Part shown: piece by piece, positions 1 through 8,727 of the stretch
Position numbering within the stretch: the first letter of the stretch is position 1
Layout: each line of letters begins with the position of its first letter
From: Planctomycetota bacterium
GTDB taxonomy: Bacteria > Planctomycetota > UBA1135 > GCA-002748355
DNA length: 64,000 bases
Direction of reading: 5' to 3'
NCBI GenBank assembly: GCA_002748355.1
Contig: PDSF01000042.1
Span: 1 to 64,000, forward strand
Notes under the pieces: model-generated
What the model saw: only the letters and a program-made list of their open reading frames with translations
What the model was told of the DNA's origin: nothing
The model's database searches: none
Position numbers and translations under genes: made by a program

Positions 1-198
1 GCCAGCGAAGAAGGACTCGGCGACAAGGAGGCCGTGCTCTGGGGCATGCCCGATGAGGCCAATCCGATCGGCCCGCCCCTGGAGGCTCCCGCCAGCAGCA
101 GCCCAGAGCCCGCCAGCGAAGAAGGACTCGGCGACAAGGAGGCCGTGCTCTGGGGCATGCCCGATGAGGCCAATCCGATCGGCCCGCCCCTGGAGGCC
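1..198 (+). repeat. 111-bp in-frame tandem repeat, two visible copies
   Basis: Bases 1-86 and 112-197 are identical, giving a period of 111 bp (37 codons). The copies diverge at base 87 versus 198. The array may continue upstream of the window. Identity at every codon position, including synonymous sites, implies recent duplication or ongoing homogenisation. Confidence 0.9.
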
Positions 199-603
199 TC
201 GCCCGGAGGCGAGACCCAGGAGCCGAGTATGGCAGAGGAAGCCGCGCTGCCCGCAAAGACAGCGAGCCCGCCGCGAGCAGATAGCTCGGCGCCGGCTATG
301 GCGGCTTCGGTCGCAGCCAGCCCGGAGCTTGCTCAATGCCTCGAGCGGATCGCAAACGAGGCTGGTGGCACGCGCTGCGCAGTCGAATCGATCGCCCAGA
401 GGCTGGCCTCGGGAGGCAGCGACCCGAGCAAGTCAGGTCCACTCTTCATCGCCTCGGGCTTCGCCACGCTCGCCCTTACCTGGTCGGCAGTGCTGCAGCA
501 GCGCTTCCCGGACGGGCAGGCCGGACTCCTCGTTTTGCTTGCAGCGAACTTCGTCGCCTCGGTCGTCATCCTTATCGGCCGACAACGCCTCCGGCAGCGC
601 TAA
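1..603 (+). CDS. C-terminal part of repeat-containing membrane-anchored protein (5' end outside window)
   Basis: The frame is open from base 1 to the TAA at 601-603, so the true start lies upstream of the window; the GTG at 34 is internal to a repeat and is not a convincing start. Two copies of a 37-residue unit are visible (core VLWGMPDEANPIGPPLEA), encoded by a 111-bp tandem repeat. A Pro/Ala/Ser-rich linker follows. The last 60 or so residues hold two hydrophobic stretches (GPLFIASGFATLALTWSAVL and LLVLLAANFVASVVILIG) ending in a basic tail, which suggests a C-terminal membrane anchor with the repeats on one side. No known family was recognised. The gene converges with the deacetylase gene that ends at 608. 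That it is coding is quite secure; its function is unknown. Confidence 0.7.
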   Translation, partial: ASEEGLGDKEAVLWGMPDEANPIGPPLEAPASSSPEPASEEGLGDKEAVLWGMPDEANPIGPPLEASPGGETQEPSMAEEAALPAKTASPPRADSSAPAMAASVAASPELAQCLERIANEAGGTRCAVESIAQRLASGGSDPSKSGPLFIASGFATLALTWSAVLQQRFPDGQAGLLVLLAANFVASVVILIGRQRLRQR

Positions 604-607
604 AGCT

Positions 608-3052
608 TCAGCGCGGCGATGCCGGGCGCGGGGTCACGAGGTTGAGTAAGAGCCGGGCGACACCGGGATGGAAGGCACGTAGTTGCCGGTGCAGCACGAG
701 AGAGCAGTAAACGTAGCTCCCCCTACCAAAGCGAGCGAAGAGCAGCGCCCCCTTCTGCGGCACGAAGCTCAGACCACTTTCCTTTGAGAAGGGCTGCTCG
801 CGAATCTCCAGCAGCTCATCAAAGCGCGGGTCGTAAGCCCCCATCTCGGGGAGGTAGAGCCCTCGCTCCTGCACCCAAGCATCCCAATCGCGCGCCAAAA
901 TTTTGTTGGGCGAGTTGAGCAGCGGATGCTTGGGCAGCAGCACGCGCACAGGAGCATCCTCCCTCGTAATCCGCTCCTTGCCGAGCCGAAGCGGGAAGGG
1001 TGCCAGCCGGGCGCCAATTCGCTCCTGATTGAATTCGCTGTTTTTGTGGTAGAGCACGACCAGATGCCCACCACGCCGAGCATAATCGAGAAAGCGTGGG
1101 ATCCACGCCACCGCATCCAAGCGCCGGTGCAGGGCACGACTGTCAATCAAGACGGTTTGGTAGCCCTCGAGGCTGACGCGGGTCAAGGTGCGCTCATCGA
1201 GAGCGACCACCGGCATCCCGAAGGACCGAAGAGCTTCCTCCACGGTATCGTCGGGGCCGCGGACAATGCCGATGCGAACGGCATCAGGCTTCTGCACTCG
1301 CACCGGCCGAAACGAGAGTTCGCAGCTTGCAGCGAAAGACTGCGCGCCCTTCGCTTGGAGACCGAAGCGGGCACTGATCCAAGGCAAGCGCCCCTGCCCC
1401 GCCCGGCGCGCCCAGTCGGGCACCTCCACCTGCAAGGCTAAGAGCCTCTGCACCGGCTGCTCCGGCAGCTCAACCCGGATCGGCAAGCTGCCCTCGTTAG
1501 ATTCAGGACGGAAGCGCAGCTGACTCGAGGAGATCATCGCCAGCTCACCAGTCCAAGCCCCGATTCGCTGCTTGTCGATCGCCAAAGCCAAACGCACCGA
1601 GTTCTCATGCGCAGGAACCAGGAAGCGGCTCTTCGGCCGTGCTTCCAACTGAATCGGAAGCTCTGTTTCCAAGTCGAGTTCGAAGGGGAGGCCCAGCTTC
1701 TCTCCGAGGATCTCCACAGGCAGTTTTCCGTGAAGCTTCCCGCCAAAGCCGCCCAACTTGGGCAAGCGAAGCTCCAGCTCGATATCCATCCGCTCACCGG
1801 GAGCGATCGAACTCTTGGCCGCCGAGCCTCGGAAAAGGATGCCCGAAGCTTCCATGATCCCCTGCAGAGATCGAATCCGAACCCTGTGCGAACCGTGATG
1901 GAACAAACGGACCCTGGCCTTGGCCTTGAGCTGGCCAAGAGAGAGGAAAACTCTCTGCTGCGCCTCGACCTTGATCCGAGCAGCCAAGAGCAGGGCTCGC
2001 TGGAGCGCCGCCGTGCGGCGAGCCAGGCGCCTTTGGGCGTCGATGAAGTCGGCATTGCGCTTCCACTTGCCGAGGGCTGCCCGCCATAGACCTAAGCGCT
2101 TGGCCAGATCCTCGACCCAGGCCTTGGGACGGCGCGGCAGGTCCAGCCAAGCCCTCGTTGCCTGGGAAAAGCTCGCTGCCCCGCTCAGAAAGGGCTCACG
2201 CGAGTTGAGAGGACTCACGAAGTCCTTGGGGTGCTGGTAGGACCCCACAAATACCAACTCAGGCTGGGTTTCTTCGAGCACCGGACCATGCGGACCTTGG
2301 GTCCGGTGCAGGAGCAGCACCTCGTGATCCAGCTCGCGAAAACTCCGCCCTTCAAGCGGATCGAGTTCGCGGAGATCGATGCTCAGCTGCGCCTGCTCGC
2401 CGTCACCTGGAGCACGGAAGAAAGCCGGGCGGGTTTCGCTGCCAAGCTGCTGGCGATGCGCACTCAAAGCCCCGAGCAGCAGAGAAACCACCGCCGCCTT
2501 CTGACCGTGCCCCTCCGCGGGTCCGTGAGGAGTCCAAACATAGTCCGGGTCGAAAGCCTTAAGCTCCGCCTGGAGCTTCTGCTCAGGAAGCTCCCGCCGC
2601 CAGCGGTCGAGAGCCTCGGCTGCCTCCCGGCAGTATCCAAAGTCCCGCAGCCCCAAAAAGCCCAGCTCGACATCGAGGGCGCGAGCCGCATGGCGGGTTT
2701 CGCGCTCGCGCAGCTGGGCGAGCTCTTCACCCAGGGCCGGCCCCACGGCGTTCTGCCCCCCGGCGCCGCGCGTCGCCACCAGGACCCGCACTTCGTGCCC
2801 GTGCACGCGCCGCAGATACAAAGCCAGCGCCCGATAGGGATCATCGGGATGCGTCGCGACAATCAGGCTGCGCGCATCAGAGCCGGCATCCACCAACGCC
2901 TGCCGGAAGGCCAAGGCAGGCTTGTGCTGGATCTGGGCGCCCAAAGCAGGGCCCAGTAGCAATGCCAACAGTACGCCTGGCAGTACGCAGGGAGGGGGCA
3001 CCGCGCTCACGCGGTGCCCCCTCCGAAGACTGGTCACTCCGCCTTGGCTCAA
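608..3052 (-). CDS. Secreted PIG-L/LmbE-family deacetylase with large C-terminal region
   Basis: This 814-residue protein has an N-terminal signal-like hydrophobic segment (about residues 20-40, ending LGPALGAQ). The PIG-L/LmbE N-acetylglucosamine deacetylase fold follows, with the zinc motif in ATHPDD (about residue 67) and a second metal-binding segment in TPHGPAEGHGQ (about 180). The family removes N-acetyl groups from GlcNAc-type substrates using Zn2+. About 550 more residues follow, probably beta-rich domains and a ThuA/gasdermin-like distal part (the VRIGIVRG and GHLVVLYH segments suggest a Rossmann-like fold); I infer that loosely. The start ATG overlaps the stop of the upstream gene by 4 bp (3049-3052), so the two are co-transcribed. 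Substrate unknown; this is not the bacillithiol enzyme BshB, which lies at 31450. Confidence 0.8.
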   Translation of the reverse strand: MSQGGVTSLRRGHRVSAVPPPCVLPGVLLALLLGPALGAQIQHKPALAFRQALVDAGSDARSLIVATHPDDPYRALALYLRRVHGHEVRVLVATRGAGGQNAVGPALGEELAQLRERETRHAARALDVELGFLGLRDFGYCREAAEALDRWRRELPEQKLQAELKAFDPDYVWTPHGPAEGHGQKAAVVSLLLGALSAHRQQLGSETRPAFFRAPGDGEQAQLSIDLRELDPLEGRSFRELDHEVLLLHRTQGPHGPVLEETQPELVFVGSYQHPKDFVSPLNSREPFLSGAASFSQATRAWLDLPRRPKAWVEDLAKRLGLWRAALGKWKRNADFIDAQRRLARRTAALQRALLLAARIKVEAQQRVFLSLGQLKAKARVRLFHHGSHRVRIRSLQGIMEASGILFRGSAAKSSIAPGERMDIELELRLPKLGGFGGKLHGKLPVEILGEKLGLPFELDLETELPIQLEARPKSRFLVPAHENSVRLALAIDKQRIGAWTGELAMISSSQLRFRPESNEGSLPIRVELPEQPVQRLLALQVEVPDWARRAGQGRLPWISARFGLQAKGAQSFAASCELSFRPVRVQKPDAVRIGIVRGPDDTVEEALRSFGMPVVALDERTLTRVSLEGYQTVLIDSRALHRRLDAVAWIPRFLDYARRGGHLVVLYHKNSEFNQERIGARLAPFPLRLGKERITREDAPVRVLLPKHPLLNSPNKILARDWDAWVQERGLYLPEMGAYDPRFDELLEIREQPFSKESGLSFVPQKGALLFARFGRGSYVYCSLVLHRQLRAFHPGVARLLLNLVTPRPASPR

Positions 3053-4944
3053 CGCCGGCGACCTGGGCCGAAAACCTCCCCCTCCACGATGGCAGCGTAG
3101 GTGATCGCCCCGACGGTAGCGCCAACAAAGAGGCCGAAGTACTCGGGCCCCATCGGGCCGACCATGCGCATGACGGCACCGTCAGCATCGGCCTTGGACC
3201 ACATGAAATCGGCAAAGAGCGGATCGGTAATCGTCTCGACGGTCGGAAGCAGCCCCGGATCCAGCGGTAGGTTGGGCGGGAGATCGAACATCCCCAAGGC
3301 GCCACTCATGATGCCGTAGTACCCCCCGACCATGGCCTTCACATCCGTGAAGGAGAGCCTCACTGCGTCCTGGGGCAGGTTCTTAAGGTGCTTCGCGAAC
3401 TCGGGATGCTGAGTAATGTTGCCAGCCTCGGCATCGCCATTCATGAGCTGCAAGGCCTGGCTCAGGTCACTGCGATTGAACGAGAAGATCATCTTGCCCT
3501 TCGCAAAGGTAAAGGCCGGATCCATCATCGCCGAAAGGTCGACGCCGCCACCGGGCATCATGACATTGATGCCGTAGACGCTCTCGCCGCCTTCCTTGCT
3601 CTCCGTGATGTCGACCATTCCCTCGCTGAGCGCCAGCAGCTTCTTCAGCTGGCTAAGCATCAGATCGGGCTGCGGACAGTCCATCGCGATCACAACCTGG
3701 GGCACGGCCATGTCCATCATCGGCCCCTGGTAGCCGTACATCTCGCCGCCCAGAGTTCCGAGCAGCGCCGGAATATCCAAGCCCAACTCATCCTGAAGCT
3801 GGCCGAGGACCATCTTGGCCATCCCCTCAGCCTCGGGGTCGTAGGCCTTCACCGCCTCCATGACGCAGTCGTAAAGCGCAGACATCTTCGGCATCGAGCC
3901 CATGGAGAAAGACGAGATCTCACGGGGAATCCATGCGAGGTGCGAGCGATCGATCGGCTTTGAGCTGTCGAAGAACGACATGAGCCCCTTGCGCTCCGCC
4001 GCGGGCACCATGGCGAAGGCGTCGATGAAGGCCTTGCCATTCTCCCAACCGGTACGGAAGCCCATACCCTTGAGGCCGAAGAGGCCAAGGACATCCATCG
4101 CACGGCGGACGCCAGCGGGGTCGACCTCGAAGTTCGGAACCATCTTCGCGGCCATCTCGAGGGCCTGGAGACCGCGATCCAAGAGGACGCTCGTGTTGAG
4201 GTAAGACTCGAAGGCCGCCGGGCGACCGCCGATCTTGGAGTCGGTCGTGCGGTAGAGCTTGCTCTGAAGGAAGCCGCCGGTGCTACCCTCCTTAAGGCCC
4301 TTCATGATCGAACTCAGACGAGCCGTATCCGTGCCAATGAGCAGCTTCGAACCGGACCAGGCCCAGTTGATGCTCAGGAACGGCAGCTCCGGAAGCCGGA
4401 GGGTCGTCAGCTCGGAGCCTGCGACCTCGCTGACCTGCGGCTGAGGAGCATTCTCGCCCATCTGCATCATCGCCATCGGCAGCATCTTGCTCAGCAGCTG
4501 CTGAACGGTGCCCGAACTGGCGCCGAAATCGAGAGCGGCAACAACACCGACACGTGGAGCCGGATGATCCTGGCTCGGCATCTCCAGGTCAGTGACCGCA
4601 AAGTGGAAGGAGTCGAGGCGAACCGCAGCGAGATCCTCGGGAGAGACGGGCAACATGCCCTGCTCGTGCAGGGCCTTGGCCTGGCTCATCGCCACGGAGT
4701 ACTGCTGCTCGACCATAGTGATCAGCTCAGCAAAGAACTCCTGGGTCTCGTCGGCCTCCCAGATCTTGAACAGCGCGGAGCTCTGGAAACCCTCCACCGC
4801 CGCTGGGATGTCTGAGGCGCCGAAGTAGATGGCCGTACCTTCGGGCAGGGTCGACATAAAAGCGTCCTGAGCACGCAGGGCGCTAGGGACGAGGGCGGCA
4901 AGCGCAGCGGCTGCCGACAAACAGAAACGGTGGGGAAGCAACAT
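3049..4944 (-). CDS. Secreted protein, DUF3352-like
   Basis: This 631-residue protein starts with a signal peptide (LSAAAALAALVPSALRAQDA, cleavage likely after ALRAQ). The remainder resembles the DUF3352-type secreted proteins common in Planctomycetota: segments such as LPEGTAIYFGASDI near the N-terminus, a FHFAVTDL strand, and a later repeat of the same fold around 330-560 (SHLAWIPREISSFSMG; VRLSFTDVKAM). Family assignment is by general resemblance and has not been searched. It is the first gene of a two-gene operon with the secreted deacetylase and overlaps it by ATGA. Methionine and glycine are frequent in the central region. A role at the cell envelope is inferred from the signal peptide and partner only. 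Confidence 0.65.
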   Translation of the reverse strand: MLLPHRFCLSAAAALAALVPSALRAQDAFMSTLPEGTAIYFGASDIPAAVEGFQSSALFKIWEADETQEFFAELITMVEQQYSVAMSQAKALHEQGMLPVSPEDLAAVRLDSFHFAVTDLEMPSQDHPAPRVGVVAALDFGASSGTVQQLLSKMLPMAMMQMGENAPQPQVSEVAGSELTTLRLPELPFLSINWAWSGSKLLIGTDTARLSSIMKGLKEGSTGGFLQSKLYRTTDSKIGGRPAAFESYLNTSVLLDRGLQALEMAAKMVPNFEVDPAGVRRAMDVLGLFGLKGMGFRTGWENGKAFIDAFAMVPAAERKGLMSFFDSSKPIDRSHLAWIPREISSFSMGSMPKMSALYDCVMEAVKAYDPEAEGMAKMVLGQLQDELGLDIPALLGTLGGEMYGYQGPMMDMAVPQVVIAMDCPQPDLMLSQLKKLLALSEGMVDITESKEGGESVYGINVMMPGGGVDLSAMMDPAFTFAKGKMIFSFNRSDLSQALQLMNGDAEAGNITQHPEFAKHLKNLPQDAVRLSFTDVKAMVGGYYGIMSGALGMFDLPPNLPLDPGLLPTVETITDPLFADFMWSKADADGAVMRMVGPMGPEYFGLFVGATVGAITYAAIVEGEVFGPGRRR

Positions 4945-5297
4945 GAACAGCGATCTCCTGAGGATGACCCGATCGGTAAATTTCGAGCAGTTGACGCAGA
5001 GGGCCTTACAACGACCAATCCTGTGCAGCCAAGTGGCCTACGCAGCACCAATACTGAACCGCCAGCAAAACTGAGCTGCCAGCAAAACTGCGCTGCCAGC
5101 AAAACTGCGCTGCCAGCAATCCTGCGCCGCGACCTGAACAGCGCCTTGCCGCGATCTCTTCTGACGGGGACAGCGCTTTCGCTTGCGGACCACGAGCTTA
5201 GTATTCCGCGCGAAGGATCGGAGGGCGATTCTGGCCAGCCTGACCAGCCGAAGCAAGGAAGGGAGTCCAAGGAAGGCCGCTCAGGCAGGCTTTATCG
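4945..5297. other. Intergenic region between dnaA 3' end and the DUF3352-like operon
   Basis: This gap of 353 bp has no convincing gene. It must carry the promoter for the leftward operon starting at 4944 and any dnaA terminator. Its one clear structure is a four-copy 17-bp tandem repeat at 5061-5128. No strong rho-independent terminator was seen after the dnaA stop. Confidence 0.6.
5061..5128. repeat. 17-bp intergenic tandem repeat, about four copies
   Basis: The unit GCCAGCAAAACTGCGCT occurs at 5061-5077 (one mismatch), 5078-5094 and 5095-5111 (identical), with a degenerate fourth copy at 5112-5128. A 17-bp period cannot keep a reading frame and no gene covers it, so it is a non-coding repeat between dnaA and the neighbouring operon. 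Confidence 0.9.
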
Positions 5298-7340
5298 TCA
5301 GGCACCCCGCTGCAGCCGTAGCTGCATCCGCTCGATTCTCTGGGCGAAGTCCGGATCCTTGGCAGAGGCCTCCTCCATCCGCCGATAGGCATGCAGCACC
5401 GTCGTGTGGTCGCGACCGCCAAAGAAGGCCCCGATTTCCTCATAGGAAAGGGACGTCAGCTCGCGGCTGAGATACATCGCCACCTGCCTGGCCCGAACGA
5501 TCGACTTCGCACGCTTCCGGCTTTGGATCTCTCTCGAACTCAACCGGTATTCCTGACCGACACAGTCCAGGATGTCTTGGATCGTGACCCGCGGTGCATC
5601 AGGCACGAGGTCGCGCAGGGCATCCTTGACCCCATCCAAATCGATGCGCCGATGCATCAGCTCCGCGTAGTTGATGACCTTGGTTACGGCCCCTTCGAGT
5701 TCACGGATGTTGCTATCGATGCTTTCCGCAATGCACTCACTGACCTCGGGAGCGATCACGACGCCCCGCATCTGGGCCTTGCGCTGGATAATCGCAACAC
5801 GGGTCTCGTAGCGCGGACGCTCAACCTCGGTGACCATGCCCCAGCGGAAGCGAGAGATCAGGCGATCTTGCAGTGTCGGGATTTCCTTCGGTGAGCGGTC
5901 CGAACTCAACACGATCTGCTTGTCGCCATGGAACAGCGAGTTGAAGGTGTGGAAGAACTCATCCTGTGTCCGCGATTTGTCCTCGAGGAACTGGATGTCG
6001 TCGATCACCAGGAGGTCGACCTGTCGACAGCGCTGCCGGAAGGCATCGATCTTCCTAGTGCTAATCGCCTGGATGAACTGGTTGACGAAGCTCTCGCAGG
6101 ACAGGTAGACGATGCGTTTTCTGCTGTGGCGTCGGCGCACAGAGTGACAGATCGCCTGCAATAGATGGGTCTTGCCGAGCCCGGAGCCGCCATAGAGGAA
6201 GAAGGGGTTGTAGCCCCGCCCCGGGAACTCGGTGACCGCTTTCGCCGAGGCGTGCGCGAGTTCGTTGCAGTCCCCAACGACAAAGGTGTCGAAGGTGAAA
6301 TCGTCGTTCAGGATGAAATCGCTGAAGAAGTACGGAGGCTCGTCGCCATCGCCGCCGCCGCCACCGCCGCCACCAAGATGACCGCCACTCCCGTCACGGA
6401 AAGCATCGACACCGTTTGGCACCGGGCGCCTAGACTCCTCCGGCTCGACCAGCCCCTCCTTGAGACGAGGCCCCTCCCGATCCGCGCGTAGCGGCAGGCC
6501 GGGAATTCCCAGGCCTTGGAAAGAGTGAGCACCGAGCGAGGAGGACACTCCCCCCGGAGCCTCCCCTCGCCCGCGCTCGTCAGCATCCTTCGCACCAGCC
6601 TCGTCCCTGCGATAGGTCTCGTCCCTGCGATAGGCCTCGTCCCTGCGATAGGCCTCGTCCCTGCGATAGGCCTCGTCCCTGCGAGCAGACTCGTCCGCCA
6701 CAGCTTCTGGAGGAAGCGGCGACTCCGCCTCACGCAGCCAGAAGGGCTTCGGCCCGCTGCCAGTCGCCTCTGACTTCGCGCTGTTTGAACTCCGACGATC
6801 CCCTGATCCCATCTCAGTGCCAGCAGCACGAGCGGGGCTCTTGCTATCGCCCCTCTCTCGCAGCGATTCCGCCGATTTCGGCGCCCAAGGCAGGGCAGCG
6901 ATCGCGGCAGATCGCGTTGTCCCTCGCGAAGCCTTTCCGGAAGGGCTCTCCCCCACCCCACGAGAGCTGGGATCCTCCTGAGTGGTCTCCGCCCTCGAGG
7001 CAAGCTGCTGGGAAAGCTGCTGGGGGACCTGCTGGGGAACGTGAACGCCAAGCGGCGTCAGCTGGATCCGCTCGCTCCGAGGAATCTCCCCCTCGTGCAG
7101 GATCTGAACCACCCGGCGCAGACCATCCACCTTCATCGCTGCGCTCTGCACATCGTTGAGGTAGCGCCTGACGATCCAGTCCTTGGTGAACTGGTTCTGA
7201 CAAACCAGCTCGACCCGCTCCCCGGTAAAGCTCCGGCACAGAAGCCGACTGAACCAGGTCTGATAGTGCTTCTCCCCAAACTGTTGCTGGAGCTTGCCTG
7301 CCAAGGCTGCCCAGCTGTTGGGAAGAGCCCCTCCCTGCAT
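5298..7340 (-). CDS. dnaA: Chromosomal replication initiator protein DnaA with expanded linker
   Basis: DnaA binds origin boxes and opens the duplex to start replication. Domain I is visible at the N-terminus (WAALAGKLQQQFGEKHYQTW). Domain III is the AAA+ ATPase with Walker A GGSGLGKTHLL (about residue 383), Walker B LLVIDDIQFL (about 441) and DRLISRF (sensor/arginine region). Domain IV ends with the DNA-binding signature GGRDHTTVLHAYRR (about 638). At about 680 residues it is far longer than the usual 440-470. The surplus is all in domain II (about residues 90-330), which is charged, Ser/Pro/Gly-rich and contains five RRDEAY-type hexapeptides and a run of eight glycines. Start: ATG 7340 has GAGG about 7 nt upstream; ATG 7367, in frame, would add nine residues. 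dnaN is not adjacent. Confidence 0.97.
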   Translation of the reverse strand: MQGGALPNSWAALAGKLQQQFGEKHYQTWFSRLLCRSFTGERVELVCQNQFTKDWIVRRYLNDVQSAAMKVDGLRRVVQILHEGEIPRSERIQLTPLGVHVPQQVPQQLSQQLASRAETTQEDPSSRGVGESPSGKASRGTTRSAAIAALPWAPKSAESLRERGDSKSPARAAGTEMGSGDRRSSNSAKSEATGSGPKPFWLREAESPLPPEAVADESARRDEAYRRDEAYRRDEAYRRDETYRRDEAGAKDADERGRGEAPGGVSSSLGAHSFQGLGIPGLPLRADREGPRLKEGLVEPEESRRPVPNGVDAFRDGSGGHLGGGGGGGGDGDEPPYFFSDFILNDDFTFDTFVVGDCNELAHASAKAVTEFPGRGYNPFFLYGGSGLGKTHLLQAICHSVRRRHSRKRIVYLSCESFVNQFIQAISTRKIDAFRQRCRQVDLLVIDDIQFLEDKSRTQDEFFHTFNSLFHGDKQIVLSSDRSPKEIPTLQDRLISRFRWGMVTEVERPRYETRVAIIQRKAQMRGVVIAPEVSECIAESIDSNIRELEGAVTKVINYAELMHRRIDLDGVKDALRDLVPDAPRVTIQDILDCVGQEYRLSSREIQSRKRAKSIVRARQVAMYLSRELTSLSYEEIGAFFGGRDHTTVLHAYRRMEEASAKDPDFAQRIERMQLRLQRGA
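6599..6690 (-). repeat. 18-bp tandem repeat encoding RRDEAY hexapeptides in the DnaA linker
   Basis: Five near-identical 18-bp units (plus-strand sense TCGTCCCTGCGATAGGCC) lie end to end inside dnaA domain II. They encode RRDEAY four times with one RRDETY variant. The period is a multiple of three, so copy-number change would not break the frame. Confidence 0.93.
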
Positions 7341-7367
7341 CTCTGCCTCGTTTCCCACGAACACCAT

Positions 7368-8727
7368 CCGTTCGCCCGCCCTTTCGATATACCCTTCGCT
7401 GCAAGGAACCCGTAGGCCCCCACCAAAATGACGACAGAGAGCTGCCGTCGTGCGAGAGGATCATGAACACCCCTAGGCGCCCCACCTCGTTTCGCGCATC
7501 CCAAGCCTCCGTCATGCTCCTGGACGCAGGCCCCTGCACTCCAGCCCTACGTTTCAGCCGCAGGCATCGGGAGAGACCGGAACGGCTCAGCCACCAGGGC
7601 TAGCCCCCCAAGGAGCGCCCCGCTAGTGGCACCGGCCGCAAGAGCCCAAGGCCGCTCGAATTGGACCGGAGCCTTCATGGCAAGAGCTGGATCGAGGCCA
7701 TGGGGCGAAAGAAAACGAGGGGACGGCGAGGCATGGCCTAGCTCTCGTGCTGCGGCCGCACGACTCCCCTGTCGCGCGCGGTCCGGAAGGGGGCTCCACA
7801 TCGATCCCGTGCACTCCCATTTGGTTGAATCGATGGGCAGAAGAGCCAAGCTGGCGCCTACTCTGCCATCGAACGAAGTCACAAAGTCAGGAGGACCTTC
7901 GCGAGCACACCTTCACGCCCTTGGCTGACACAAAGGAAACTCTCTGGCACCGAGCTGCGAACCCATCGATCAGAGCCGCGGACCCCCTGTTCGACCAAGC
8001 ACCCACCCGAAGCTCCGATAAGATCCACTACGCGCATGGCGCAGCCGAATTAACTTCCCAACTGTGATAATACCCAAGTAAACCGCACAGATAATCAATG
8101 ACGATTAACTGCGAGCACCAGGATTATCGACAGAACGGTAGCCTATTACGTTATCGGTTATTGACAGGGAGGAACGGACGAAAGGAATCGAAGCAGACCG
8201 AAAACCTCACCACTGCGAACGCACCACACCATCGCCAGACCTGATCCCACCGAACAGCAGCGACGGACCATGCCATCGAAGAGAAGCGGAGGAGAGACTG
8301 GCGAGGCAAAGCCGTGGGAGAACCGCAGTTTACGAGGAGCGGAACTCAGTCCGATGGCATCACAGAAGACGTTGAGCCTAACGGCCTTCTCGAAGATGGA
8401 GAAACTCCGAGAGGGGAACCCGTCAGCTGCGAACCAGGGAGCTGACTATGCGACAGAGCAGGAACGAAAAGGCCCGCTGTTGGACGGTGGCCTTCCCTCA
8501 AGACGCGAAACGTTACCCGCGGCTCAGCCACCTGTCAACGAGACGGATTCCCCGACGATAACGAACGAACGCGCCCAAGTGCTTGCCTGAAACGGGCTCT
8601 GCGCTGCTTCACAAAAACGGCGGAAAAAACTTCTCGCCTAGCGCCATCGAGGATCCTCTTCATGCCTTCTTTCTCGGCTTCGCCGACGAGGCGCAACTCG
8701 CTAAGCCTCCCCCCCAGCAAGGCCGTG
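7368..8727. other. Gene-free region upstream of dnaA, candidate replication origin (oriC)
   Basis: No open frame in these 1.36 kb looks like a real gene on either strand. The core at about 8040-8170 is clearly AT-rich compared with its surroundings. It holds DnaA-box-like nonamers: TTATCGACA at 8124-8132, TTATTGACA at 8158-8166 (both TTATNGACA followed by G), and TGTGATAA on the other strand at 8063-8070. TTATCG also occurs at 8151 and, reversed, near 8018 and 8555. Position next to dnaA, AT-rich core and clustered boxes fit an origin. The boxes differ from the E. coli consensus TTATNCACA at one position, so the call is inferential. Confidence 0.5.

Noticed and set aside
8270..8590. Open frame of 106 codons upstream of dnaA
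   Set aside because: No Shine-Dalgarno, no hydrophobic core pattern and low-complexity composition; it lies within the candidate origin region.
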